A stretch of DNA of 64,000 nucleotides from contig NZ_JAIOAO010000003.1 of assembly GCF_021190955.1 (NCBI RefSeq), positions 186,001 to 250,000 of the forward strand, written 5' to 3'. Source of the stretch: Parachryseolinea silvisoli (GTDB taxonomy: Bacteria; Bacteroidota; Bacteroidia; Cytophagales; Cyclobacteriaceae). The notes beneath the pieces are model-generated. The model was not told where the DNA came from, made no database searches, and was given only the letters and a program-made list of their open reading frames with translations. Both the position numbers and the translations under genes were made by a program. Shown one piece after another: positions 18,437 through 27,249 of this stretch (positions are counted from its first letter, which is position 1; each line of letters opens with the position of its first letter).

Positions 18437-19804
18437 ATGGCGTTCTTAGAAGAACTAAAAATCACCGGTAGTCTCGGTGACCTCAGCTTTTATCACATGC
18501 AGGGTGTCGATAAGATCGTGGTTCGCCGAAAAGGCGGCGCGTCGAAAGATCACATCCGTCATTCGCCCGCGTTTGCCACGCCTCGTCTATATATGAGTGA
18601 GTTCGGCGGCTGCTCGAAGATGGGCAAGGAAGTGCGTTTTATGCTGCATCCCATGAAGGCCATGGCCGACTATAATTTCAGTGGTTTTATCAATAAAGCC
18701 TTAAAAGCTGTTCAGAAATTAGACGGCACCAGTGACCTGGGACGGCGCGCAATTACGCTGTCGAAGTATCCTTCCTTGCTCACAGGCTTTTCGCTCAATA
18801 AATATACTACATTCGACTCGGCCGTGCGTACGCCCGTAACGTATGCGATCGATCGTGAAAAACGCTCTGCGCAGGTCAATATTCCGCGCCTGCTGCGCGA
18901 TATCAACTTCTTTCCGAACAATAAGCATACGCGGTTCCGCATGGTAGTCTGTTTGGGGATCGTGCCGGATTTTACGTTTAATCCCGTGAAAGGGAAGTAC
19001 GAACCGCCCGCATGGTATGACTCGCGCTATGACGCAGAGATAGTATACTCTCCGTGGTACGCGGCGTTGAAGGGCTCGCCCGAGGCAACCCTCAACATCG
19101 CAGCGGACCAGGTGCCACCGGATGAATCGTATAGCCTGATGCTTACCGTAGGCGTACAATTTGGCTCGCCGATGGAGGATGATGTTATAGCGCCGGTCAA
19201 GCGCGCGGGCGCTGCGAAAATATTGGGCATTGCAGGAATTGACTGGGCAGCCATGGATGCATTCGTATTGCCAGCGGTGGAGGCGACGCACGAGGAACCC
19301 GATACGCCCGGGGAGTCGGCGCCTGAAAAGGAATCAGCTGGGGATAGCAAAGAAGCGTTCGTGGCCAATGGTTATTGCGTGAACTATGTTTCCGCTCCGG
19401 CCAATGCTATTACGCGCGTCTATACGTATGCCATGGCAGTGCCAGCGTCGCAGGCGATGGAATCTTCTGATACGGACGATGTGGGTTGTGAGACCGCAGA
19501 ATCCTCTTCGTTACATGGCCATGACTGCATAGGTGACGAGCGACAAGAAAAAAACAATTATTACAAGATGTCCTACAAAGCCCACCCAGAATTTTTTGGT
19601 TCTGGGACCTTTGAGTTCGTTGAGTCCGGTAAAAATTCCGCCGATACTTATACCAAATGCAATGGTAGTAGACACGGCCAGCAGCACCTCATTACCGCTA
19701 AGCCCGAGGAATTCCCAGAAGGTTGCTGTCAAAATTGTTCCGAACAGGATAAGCCCACTGAATATAAAGAGCTTAAACGTTTTGTATGTCATGTTCATTG
19801 TTGA
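18437..19804 (+). CDS. Conserved hypothetical Bacteroidota protein with an aberrant C-terminus
   Basis: The first 100 residues (FLEELKITGSLGDLSFYHMQ, then GVDKIVVRRKGGASKDHIRH and SPAFATPRL) resemble an uncharacterised soluble protein family I associate with Bacteroidota genomes. No enzymatic motif is visible. Residues about 100-280 look like ordinary folded protein. From about 285 the sequence becomes acidic and low in complexity (EEPDTPGESAPEKESAGDSK). From about residue 359 to the stop the frame runs antisense to a convincing small membrane-protein gene at 19511-19798, and the encoded tail (Cys- and His-rich) looks like shadow translation. The original stop was probably lost by point mutation or frameshift near 19,500. 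The N-terminal three quarters are probably real. Confidence 0.6.
   Translation: MAFLEELKITGSLGDLSFYHMQGVDKIVVRRKGGASKDHIRHSPAFATPRLYMSEFGGCSKMGKEVRFMLHPMKAMADYNFSGFINKALKAVQKLDGTSDLGRRAITLSKYPSLLTGFSLNKYTTFDSAVRTPVTYAIDREKRSAQVNIPRLLRDINFFPNNKHTRFRMVVCLGIVPDFTFNPVKGKYEPPAWYDSRYDAEIVYSPWYAALKGSPEATLNIAADQVPPDESYSLMLTVGVQFGSPMEDDVIAPVKRAGAAKILGIAGIDWAAMDAFVLPAVEATHEEPDTPGESAPEKESAGDSKEAFVANGYCVNYVSAPANAITRVYTYAMAVPASQAMESSDTDDVGCETAESSSLHGHDCIGDERQEKNNYYKMSYKAHPEFFGSGTFEFVESGKNSADTYTKCNGSRHGQQHLITAKPEEFPEGCCQNCSEQDKPTEYKELKRFVCHVHC
19511..19798 (-). CDS. Small three-helix membrane protein
   Basis: A 95-residue protein with three hydrophobic helices: FKLFIFSGLILFGTILTATF, EVLLAVSTTIAFGISIGGIF and VGFVGHLVIIVFFLSLVTYA. 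They are joined by a short loop (GLSGNEV) and a basic loop (KGPRTKKFW). The composition is that of a genuine inner-membrane protein, while the opposite frame here is not protein-like. Translation may begin at the first ATG (19798) or at a second two codons on (19792). It overlaps the 3' part of the plus-strand frame 18437-19804 head to head for its whole length. The family is not recognised. Function unknown. Confidence 0.65.
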   Translation of the reverse strand: MNMTYKTFKLFIFSGLILFGTILTATFWEFLGLSGNEVLLAVSTTIAFGISIGGIFTGLNELKGPRTKKFWVGFVGHLVIIVFFLSLVTYAVMAM

Positions 19805-20004
19805 GGCGTGTGGATAGCCCCAGGGGGTAGCAGGGTAAAAGTACTAAAAATATTGATGGTTCACCGGACGCGGTGAGGCATCAGCGGTGGGCATGCAAAC
19901 CGCTGGTGGTGGGAAGCTTTGTAAAAATAATTTTGTATTGGGGAGAAGCACGGTTTTTAGTTTTTTATACCTTTAGCCATACACTTTTTTCTCCCAGGTA
20001 TTGT

Positions 20005-21177
20005 ATGGTAAGAATCTGTTTCCTGGCGGCGGCGCTGTGCCTGTTGCTGGGATGTTCCGACAACGAGCGCGCGCCTGGCGGTGGCGCCACGCGTGGTTTT
20101 TATTACTGGCATACGAGGTCGGGGCGCTTTGACTGGGAAGACTCTACCTATCTGGCGCTGGACGTCGACCGGTTGTATGTGCGTTTTTTTGATGTCGATT
20201 GGAGCGAAGCAGACCACGCGGCCATACCCGTGGAGCCGTTGGGGTATTGGTCCCATCTGTGGCCCGATACCGTAGACGTTGTGCCGGTGGTGTTTATCAC
20301 CAACGAGACCTTTACGCATCTGGATACGGCCGGGGCGGCCGTGCTGGCGCGGCAAGTCCACCGCAAAGTGATGGCGCAGCTAAATGGGATATCCGACGTG
20401 CAGTCGTACGCGTTGTATCAGGACGGCCCAACCGACGAGGACGGGTACTATCCGGATCCGTATCGGCAACGATCGAAGCGTTTTGACGAGTTGCACCGGC
20501 GGGATTCGCTGTACGACGCCCTGCTGCACCGGTTGCGAGAGGTACAGTTTGATTGTGACTGGACGGCCGGCACCCGGGCACAGTACTTTGCGTTTCTGCG
20601 TGAGACAAAGAAACTCTTTGCCGGCAAGTTGGTGTCGTCTACGGTGCGACTATATCAATATAAGTATCCCGGCAAGGCAGGTGTTCCGCCGGTGGAGCGT
20701 GGTATGTTGATGTGTTACAATGCCGGTAGCGTCAAAGACCCGGAGACGGCCAATTCAATCTTTGACCGGAAAGAAGTTATGTCCTACCTGGAGGGCGAGC
20801 ATCGCTATCCACTGGCATTGGACTATGCATTGCCGGTTTTTGAGTGGGCGGTGCTATACCGGGATGGTACGTTTCAGGCGATTCTGTCGGCGGGAATGTT
20901 GCGGGATGATTATAACCGTTACCTGGAACCACAGGGCGATCGACGCGCCACCGTGTCAGAGGATTTCACATATGGTTATACCAATCAGGGCGTTTACCTG
21001 CGCAAGGGCGACCAGATACGATTTGAGCGTCCTGATATGAAAGACGTGGAGACCGTTGCGGCCTGGCTTCATGAACATAAAAATTCGGCCGATGCGGCCT
21101 TAACGTTCTATCACCTGAACCACTATGACCTTACGAAATATTCCCAGGCACTGGAAGCTATGTATCGCGCTTTCTAG
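20005..21177 (+). CDS. Exported lipoprotein of an uncharacterised Bacteroidota family
   Basis: Start chosen at 20005, where a lipoprotein signal begins (MVRICFLAAALCLLLGCSDN, lipid Cys at residue 17); the open frame extends to 19873 without merit. The 390-residue product has motifs I recall from unnamed lipoproteins of this phylum: FYYWHTRSG near the mature N-terminus, LYVRFFDVDWSEADHAAIPV, VVPVVFITNETFTHLD, FDCDWTAGTRAQYFAFL, RGMLMCYNAGSVKDPETANS and LALDYALPVFEWAVLYRDG. The DCDWT and YNAG motifs and the general plan could fit a glycoside-hydrolase-like barrel, but this is speculation. The downstream gene starts 53 bases before its stop, so the two are translationally coupled. Confidence 0.72.
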   Translation: MVRICFLAAALCLLLGCSDNERAPGGGATRGFYYWHTRSGRFDWEDSTYLALDVDRLYVRFFDVDWSEADHAAIPVEPLGYWSHLWPDTVDVVPVVFITNETFTHLDTAGAAVLARQVHRKVMAQLNGISDVQSYALYQDGPTDEDGYYPDPYRQRSKRFDELHRRDSLYDALLHRLREVQFDCDWTAGTRAQYFAFLRETKKLFAGKLVSSTVRLYQYKYPGKAGVPPVERGMLMCYNAGSVKDPETANSIFDRKEVMSYLEGEHRYPLALDYALPVFEWAVLYRDGTFQAILSAGMLRDDYNRYLEPQGDRRATVSEDFTYGYTNQGVYLRKGDQIRFERPDMKDVETVAAWLHEHKNSADAALTFYHLNHYDLTKYSQALEAMYRAF

Positions 21178-23323
21178 CCTCCTGTCTTTTTGGTCGACCG
21201 GCACCGGTCTGCAGGCATGTTATTATCGGGCGGAAAACGAAGAGCTGCGGTATATGCTCTTCAATCCCGACCTGTTGCAAGACCGGGCATGGTGGAGCTT
21301 TTTTTATTCGGCGCATGCCCAGGCATTTAATGGTCAATATTATTCGACGCGCGATGAGGACCAGCTTATAGCCGATTGGATCGCAGCCGTGGGCGCTTCA
21401 CCGGCCGACACCGCGGCGGCCTGGGCGTGTGTCTTCGGCGCGCCATCCGACTCGACGCTGGCCGTGAATGCATTTTATAAGAAACTGAAACAAAAGCCTG
21501 CTGTGCTGGCGTGTTATCAGGCGTTGAAGCAATATGAAGATCTGGCGGCATTTGAACCGGCCTGGTTTGATGCAGACGAGAAACCGGAGCCGGAAGTATA
21601 TGATGTTGCGCTGCAGCGAGTGTCCACGCTGCTGGCGCGTGAGCAGAATCCATTTCTGCAAAAGAAGTACGCTTTTTTACTGACCAAGCTTGCCTTTTAC
21701 GCGCCGGACCGTGTATTGTTCAATGCGACCTACAACCGGTATTTTAAGAACGTCGCCACGCCGGGGATATTGGATTGGTGGGCCATGCATTACAAAGCGA
21801 TGACATTGGAGGGGAGCTATACAGACTCGGCCAACTATTTCCATGCACGCGTGTTTTCGCATGCCACGGCGAAGATGATGGTGTCGCGACAATTTTTCTC
21901 ACGCCGCAACATGTCGGGTGTATTGGCGTTGGCAAAAGAAAATAGCACCCGGGCCGATGTATACGTGCTTCAGGAAGCCATTAACCCGGGGCGTAGCCTG
22001 GAAGGCATCCGGCAGGTATATACATTAGCACCGGATCATCCCCACCTGCCGATGCTGATCGGGCGCGAGGTGAACAAGTTTGAAGATTGGCTGGGCACGA
22101 CGCGGTATGTCGACGCAACGGTATCGCCGCGCGATTATTGGGGCGAACGGGCGGTGATGGGGAATTGGCAGCGCGACCGTCAGTACCTGGATGAGTTTGT
22201 CAAGGCTCTTCAGGCAATGGATGATCTGGCGAAGCGCTATCCGGCGTACATGAACCTGGTGCTCGCCAACCTTAGCTTGATGCAGGGGAACGGCCAGGCG
22301 GCAGCCCTGCATCTGGATCTTGTTCCGACCACGGATCCAGTCGTGGCGTACCAGGTAACCGCGTTTCGGACTGTGCAAATTACTTTACAAGAGGATGTGC
22401 GCGACCGCGCCGTACAAGAGAAACTCGGGGCATTATACAAAACGTTGCTGGCAGACCGGGTCGGTCAGTTCGAGTCACAGAAGATCCTCTTTTCGCTTAA
22501 CACGTACCTACGGTATACTTTTGCGCGGGCGGGGCTGGTGGGGCTGGCAGGCTTGTTCGACCATTATGCCGTTGATAAGTTTTGTTATAGTTGTGTTACC
22601 TATGGGACGTTCGAGTACACGCTCATCCGGTACCTGGACCGGTATGCGTCGACGGCTGATCTGGAGGCGTTACTGAATGTATATAATCGTGCGGATAAAA
22701 ATACATTGGAGGAAATATTGCTCAAGCCACATGCTCATCCACACTACTTCCAGGATCTGCTGGCGACCAAATACCTGCGCAAGGGCGATGTGGTAAACGC
22801 GCTGGCTACACTGCGCAGGATTCCCGATGGATTCTGGTCGACCTTTGCCAATGCCCAGTACTATTTAGACCGCGATCCGTTCACGGTGAACGAGGAGCTG
22901 CTGGCGGGCCAGACGATGATCACGTATACCAAACGGGAGATTGTGGAAAAACTGTATGCGCTGGACACCGCTGCCGCGCAAGATCCCCATCAGAGAGCCC
23001 GTCACTATTTTATGCTGGGCAATGCCTGGTTCACGTTCACGACGCACGCCTGGTTTATGCTGAGCTATGGCGATGGCTCGGCTACGCCGGATGATGGCGT
23101 GTACGCCATTGGCTACATGAATTCCCGTAAGTATTTCAAAAAGGCGTTGGAGGTGGAACAAGACCGGGATAAGCGGGCGAAGATCATTTATATGTTGGCT
23201 CACTTAAGTGAGAGTAAAAAGGAAAAGGTGGAATATGCCCGTCAGTATGAGCAATATGAGACCACGGCATTTTACGGGCGCCGGAATTGCCTGACCTTAC
23301 ACGACCTGGCGCAGAAGAACTGA
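21125..23323 (+). CDS. Large exported helical-repeat protein, partner of the upstream lipoprotein
   Basis: A 732-residue protein. The ATG at 21125 gives a signal-like N-terminus (KLCIALSSLLSFWSTGTGLQ, then ACYY) and overlaps the upstream lipoprotein gene by 53 bases, so translation is probably coupled. The mature start ACYYRAENEELRYMLFNPDL fits a recurrent Bacteroidota pattern of large proteins with a C-x-Y/F-Y start. The rest is almost all alpha-helical, with irregular TPR-like units (ALAKENSTRADVYVLQEAIN; YMNLVLANLSLMQGNGQAAA; LLATKYLRKGDVVNALATLR; ARHYFMLGNAWFTFTTHAWF). No catalytic motif was seen. It probably acts in the periplasm or outer membrane with the lipoprotein. A 7-bp hairpin (TGACACC) starts at its stop codon. 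Confidence 0.72.
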   Translation: MTLRNIPRHWKLCIALSSLLSFWSTGTGLQACYYRAENEELRYMLFNPDLLQDRAWWSFFYSAHAQAFNGQYYSTRDEDQLIADWIAAVGASPADTAAAWACVFGAPSDSTLAVNAFYKKLKQKPAVLACYQALKQYEDLAAFEPAWFDADEKPEPEVYDVALQRVSTLLAREQNPFLQKKYAFLLTKLAFYAPDRVLFNATYNRYFKNVATPGILDWWAMHYKAMTLEGSYTDSANYFHARVFSHATAKMMVSRQFFSRRNMSGVLALAKENSTRADVYVLQEAINPGRSLEGIRQVYTLAPDHPHLPMLIGREVNKFEDWLGTTRYVDATVSPRDYWGERAVMGNWQRDRQYLDEFVKALQAMDDLAKRYPAYMNLVLANLSLMQGNGQAAALHLDLVPTTDPVVAYQVTAFRTVQITLQEDVRDRAVQEKLGALYKTLLADRVGQFESQKILFSLNTYLRYTFARAGLVGLAGLFDHYAVDKFCYSCVTYGTFEYTLIRYLDRYASTADLEALLNVYNRADKNTLEEILLKPHAHPHYFQDLLATKYLRKGDVVNALATLRRIPDGFWSTFANAQYYLDRDPFTVNEELLAGQTMITYTKREIVEKLYALDTAAAQDPHQRARHYFMLGNAWFTFTTHAWFMLSYGDGSATPDDGVYAIGYMNSRKYFKKALEVEQDRDKRAKIIYMLAHLSESKKEKVEYARQYEQYETTAFYGRRNCLTLHDLAQKN

Positions 23324-23396
23324 CACCAGATGGGTGTCAGGTATTTTATGACCGTGCAAATTCTGTATCTTCGCTGTCTGTTTAAATGGCTGATGT

Positions 23397-23927
23397 ATGG
23401 TTATGGTATGGATCGTTTACTTCTGGACGGTCGTGTTGTCCGGATATATGGGTGAAACGCCCTCTATAGGCGGGCCGGGTGCGGGCGAGCCTTATGCATG
23501 TATTACGGAGGCTGAAGCCTCCCGTATTTTGGGGCAGCCGGCGGAGCGGAAGGAAAGCACGGTTGCTGAACGAGAGGGAGGTGTAGAACGGTTTACGTGT
23601 ATTTTCACGGCGACTTCGGAAGACCCCAGGACACGTAAGAGAGGTAATCTATATTATATGCTCGAGGTGTACCCAGACTCTGCAGCGGCACATAAAACAT
23701 ATGCGGAGATTGTGGCTTCCAATGTACATATGCCTGGGCAAAATACACTGGCCAATCTTGGTCGCGAGGCCTGGGAGCACACTGACCGAGATAATTTTTA
23801 CCTTGTCCTGGTGCGCGAGCGAAATATGTTGTTACGTATTAAGATCAACAAACTCACCAGTCTGACGTCTCAAAAAGATCTGCTGGAAGTCGTGCGCGAG
23901 ATTGCGCGGCGTATGCAGCAGGGATAA
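23397..23927 (+). CDS. Hypothetical exported protein
   Basis: A 176-residue protein with an N-terminal hydrophobic segment (MVMVWIVYFWTVVLSGYMGE) that may be a signal peptide; a second ATG two codons on is equally possible. The mature part (PYACITEAEASRILGQPAER, FTCIFTATSE, LYYMLEVYPDSAAAHKTYAE, ALxNLGREAW-like segment, FYLVLVRERNMLLRIKINKL) has one pair of cysteines. It resembles small secreted proteins of the DUF3558-like type, in which a propeptide-like alpha/beta domain begins with a Cys-containing turn. That likeness is weak. Function unknown. The gene stands alone between the helical-repeat gene and the VOC gene on the same strand. Confidence 0.6.
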   Translation: MVMVWIVYFWTVVLSGYMGETPSIGGPGAGEPYACITEAEASRILGQPAERKESTVAEREGGVERFTCIFTATSEDPRTRKRGNLYYMLEVYPDSAAAHKTYAEIVASNVHMPGQNTLANLGREAWEHTDRDNFYLVLVRERNMLLRIKINKLTSLTSQKDLLEVVREIARRMQQG

Positions 23928-24156
23928 CAAAATCAGGAAGGCTGTTCAACATGAAGCAAGGCAGTGCCGGTAGGGTGGCTCGGTTGCGTTTTTGTCATTT
24001 TATCCCCCTTTCGAAGTCCTTTTCTCCGACGCGGGAATCGACGCCGGGTATACACCTTTGTATCGTCGGGCCGGGCATCGTACACATACGCGATGCGGTA
24101 CAGGTCCGGAAATGAATATTTAAAACGATACAACAACTCCTTAAAACAATTCCAAC

Positions 24157-24642
24157 ATGAGCACGGTAGCAACCAATCAGAAAATTGTTCCTTTCCTGTG
24201 GTTTAACGGCAAGGCAGAAGAAGCCATGAAACTGTACACATCGCTGTTTGCAAACTCGAAGATCGAGGCGTTAAAGAAATGGGACGAAGGCAGTGGCTTT
24301 CATGGCGTGATGGTAGGAACGATCGTCCTTGACGGTCTGCGGGTCAACATGTTCGATGCCGGCCCGGACTTTACATTCAACGAGTCGTTTTCGTTCTTCG
24401 TCACTTGCAAGGATCAGGAGGAGGTAGACAAGTACTGGAATGCCCTGACCCGCGACGGTGGCGCGGAAAGCCAGTGCGGATGGTTAAAGGACAAATTCGG
24501 ATTCTCCTGGCAGATCGTGCCAGCGTTCATGATCGATAAGATCAATAATGGCGAGCCGAAGCGGCTGGGACAGTTGATGCAGACGATGATGAAGATGCGG
24601 AAGTTGATAGTGGCCGACCTGGAAGCCGCGTATAACAAATAG
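24157..24642 (+). CDS. VOC-superfamily (PhnB/YjdN-like) protein
   Basis: A 161-residue cytoplasmic protein of the vicinal-oxygen-chelate fold, PhnB/3-demethylubiquinone-methyltransferase-like group. Recognisable parts are KIVPFLWFNGKAEEAMKLYT near the start, SLFANSKIEALKKWDEGSGF, VGTIVLDGLRVNMFDAGPDF, the SFSFFVTCKDQEEVDKYWNA block and the closing GWLKDKFGFSWQIVPAFM. Members are small dimeric proteins, mostly of unknown substrate; no catalytic function is proven for most. The ATG at 24157 gives the full domain, and an upstream overlapping frame (23964-24206) is a shadow. No operon partner is evident; the cyclase gene begins 119 bases downstream. Confidence 0.87.
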   Translation: MSTVATNQKIVPFLWFNGKAEEAMKLYTSLFANSKIEALKKWDEGSGFHGVMVGTIVLDGLRVNMFDAGPDFTFNESFSFFVTCKDQEEVDKYWNALTRDGGAESQCGWLKDKFGFSWQIVPAFMIDKINNGEPKRLGQLMQTMMKMRKLIVADLEAAYNK

Positions 24643-24761
24643 AAAAAGAGGACCGCTTATACACTTTCCAACGTATCTTTACCCGGTCGGGTCTACTATA
24701 CCACACGTGGTGGCAACACCGCGCGTGGCTTTGTTTTCCGGTAGTTCCTAAAGCATGCGAT

Positions 24762-25850
24762 ATGAAAAGTGATTTGCAATTCAAGCTTCGACAGGTATTG
24801 GTCATTATCGGGTTGTGGATATTCTTTGGCTTTGTGCTGACGGTCTACGACCACCTGGTGCTGTTGTCGTATATCTCGAACGGTCCATCGGCCGAGTATT
24901 CGTTTTGGGTCGCTGCCATGCGCAATATGGGTGGTGGTCTGATCGGTGGCGTGTTGGGTGGTAGCCTGATGACTTTTTACATCAATGTAAAATATCAGGA
25001 CAAGCCGTACGGTTATACCATTGTAGCGGTGAGCGTGTCGTTTGTATTGATCATCGCGCTGGTGACGGTTGTCATGGGCATGACCATTGTGCCGATGCGT
25101 ACGGGGCGGCCCTGGTATGATGCAGCGTCGCGTCGGGCGTTGCTGGAGTTCATACAAGATCCCGCGCCGGTCAAGGCGTTGCTGGTGTGGTCATTTATTG
25201 TGGCCGTTACACAGATGTTGGTGCAGGTGAGCCAGAAGTTTGGGCGCGGCGCTTTCTGGAACCTGGTATCTGGCAAATACCAGATACCCCGCGAGGAGAC
25301 GCGTACCTTTATGTTTCTCGATCTGAACGCCTCTACGGCGATGGCCGAAAAGATGGGGGATAAACAATATCACTTGCTGCTGCGCGAGTTCTTTGCCGAT
25401 ATCACACAACCCATTCTGCACAACAACGGCTCCATCTATCAATATGTAGGCGACGAAGTGGTGATTGCCTGGGGGCATCAGGCAGCAGCCTATAACAACT
25501 GTGTGCAGTGCTTCTTTGACATTCGCCAGGCGATTGCCGACAAGCGCGAACATTACCAGGCACGGTTTGGTGTGGTGCCTTCGTTTAAGGCGGGGATTCA
25601 TTGCGGCAATGTCGTGGCCGGTGAGGTGGGTATCATTAAACGTGACATTACCTACTCGGGCGATGTGTTGAATACCACGTCACGCATTCAAGGTATGTGT
25701 AAGGAGTTTAATACCGACCTGATCGTATCGCACGACGTGGCCCGAAACCTGGATCTTTTTGACAAGTTCGTGCTGAAGCCCCTGGGGCATATCAAGCTGC
25801 GCGGCAAGGAGAACGAGCTTTTACTGAACACGGTAATGCTGGTTGTCTGA
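24762..25850 (+). CDS. Membrane-bound class III adenylate/guanylate cyclase
   Basis: A 362-residue cyclase. The N-terminal half (about 11-160) holds four hydrophobic helices (VLVIIGLWIFFGFVLTVYDH; NMGGGLIGGVLGGSLMTFYI; YTIVAVSVSFVLIIALVTVV; ALLVWSFIVAVTQMLVQVSQ) in a compact membrane anchor. The catalytic domain begins near 180 with metal ligand Asp187 in FMFLDLNAST. The second metal Asp231 is in YQYVGDEVVIAWG, followed by FKAGIHCGNVVAGEVG and the transition-state pair Asn304/Arg308 in GDVLNTTSRIQ. All catalytic residues look intact. It makes a cyclic nucleotide from ATP or GTP; the choice cannot be made safely by eye. No receptor gene is adjacent. A 44-base gap separates it from the MATE gene. 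Confidence 0.9.
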   Translation: MKSDLQFKLRQVLVIIGLWIFFGFVLTVYDHLVLLSYISNGPSAEYSFWVAAMRNMGGGLIGGVLGGSLMTFYINVKYQDKPYGYTIVAVSVSFVLIIALVTVVMGMTIVPMRTGRPWYDAASRRALLEFIQDPAPVKALLVWSFIVAVTQMLVQVSQKFGRGAFWNLVSGKYQIPREETRTFMFLDLNASTAMAEKMGDKQYHLLLREFFADITQPILHNNGSIYQYVGDEVVIAWGHQAAAYNNCVQCFFDIRQAIADKREHYQARFGVVPSFKAGIHCGNVVAGEVGIIKRDITYSGDVLNTTSRIQGMCKEFNTDLIVSHDVARNLDLFDKFVLKPLGHIKLRGKENELLLNTVMLVV

Positions 25851-25894
25851 AAATGTAGTACATTGATTCCCCCTTTTTTCTTAACCACAAGGGG

Positions 25895-27249
25895 ATGTGT
25901 GTCATGGCCGTATCTGCAGATCTTGGGAAAGATCCCATTCCCTCACTTTTCTTTCGCTATTATGTGCCGACGCTGACCAGTATTATGTCGGTTACGGTGC
26001 AGATGGTCGTAAACGGGTTATTGCTGGGCCAGTACGTTGGCAAGGAGGGCGTTGCTGCGGTAGGTATTTACGGGCCGGTCTTAACCGTCTTTATATCCTT
26101 TGTACTGGCGTTGACGATTGGCGGGGGCATTCTGATTGCCCGGAGCATTGGTGCGGGCGACGGTGCACAGGCACGAACTGTATTGCGGTTTGGCACGACG
26201 CTGGCGCTGGTGGCGGGTTCGGTCATAGCCGTCAGTGCGCCGTTTCTGGTTACGCCGCTGGCGCAGTTCCTCGTGGGGGCTGATCATACGTCGTTGGTGC
26301 AGAACACCCGTGATGTTATGCTGTGGGGCTTTGTTGGTATGCCGGCCCTGTTCGTGCGCATTGTCTGGGGGCACTTCGTGGTGAATGACAGTGGACCACG
26401 TGTAGCCCGAAACGGTTCGCTAATAGCCGTGGCGTTGAACGTTGTATTGGATTTTGTCTTTATTGTCTGGCTGGGGTGGGGTACCGCCGGCGCGTCGATC
26501 GCTACGGCGTTGGGTAATACTTTTGCAGCGGGGTATCTGTTTTGGTATATCCGTCAGGGCCGCGGGCATTTGCACTTTGGTAACTTTCGGTTTACGCTAT
26601 ACTTTCCTGCGTGGAAATCGTTGTTTCAAGCGGGGGTACCCTCGCTGTTATCGGAGCTTTCGTTCTCTGCGGGGTTGCTGATTATCAATCGTAGCCTGGT
26701 GTCCTACGGTGCGCTGGCGGTAGCGGCGTTCGGACTGATTAATCACCTCAGCTTTATCTTTCTTCGGTTGTTGACGGCGGCGATGCTGGCGGCGTTGCCC
26801 ATCATGTCATTTAACGTAGGGGCTAAGCAGCCGGAGCGGGTACTGGCCGTGCTGCGATTTGCGATGCTGTTTTCGGTGGCGATTGGCGTGGTGGTCTGTG
26901 GTATAGGATGGCTAGTACCGGGGACGTTAGTGCGTGTCTTTTCGGCAGAGCCGTCCGCGGTGTTTGAGTCGCTGGCAGCGAACGGATTGTCGTTGTATTT
27001 CTTGTTGTTCCTGGCGGCCGGGCCTAATTATATACTGGGGGCGTACTTTCAGAGCACCGGTAAGACGACCATGTCCATTGCCGTTAATTTGTTGAAGGCA
27101 TAGTGCTCGTGATGGCGTTTGTGTGGGCGTTGCCCCTGTTCGGCCTCGGGCTGACGGGCATGTGGCTGTCACGCGTCGGCGCCGAGGCTGGAACGTTGGT
27201 ATTTATTGGTGGGTATTATTTGCTCGCCGGTGCGCACTCGCGATCGTAG
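25895..27249 (+). pseudogene. MATE-family efflux transporter, frameshifted near the 3' end
   Basis: Twelve-helix MATE (NorM/DinF-like) antiporter that would export drugs or metabolites. The frame opened by the ATG at 25895 encodes 402 residues (DPIPSLFFRYYVPTLTSIMS, WGTAGASIATALGNTFAAGY, VPSLLSELSFSAGLLIINRS, YILGAYFQSTGKTTMSIAVN) and stops at 27103 after NLLKA. The missing last helix continues in the -1 frame from 27100 (IVLVMAFVWALPLFGLGLTG, then MWLSRVGAEAGT) to a stop at 27247-27249. Joined, they give about 451 residues, the normal family length. One base appears lost near AAGGCATAG (27095-27103). There is no slippery heptamer for programmed shifting. The restored tail overlaps the converging gene by 34 bases. 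Confidence 0.8.

Noticed and set aside
18274-18471. A 65-codon hydrophobic frame before the hypothetical gene at 18437
   Set aside because: It overlaps the start of a better supported gene and has no clear signal or family.
27095-27103. Programmed -1 frameshifting in the MATE gene
   Set aside because: There is no slippery heptamer or following stem-loop; a simple one-base loss explains the break.
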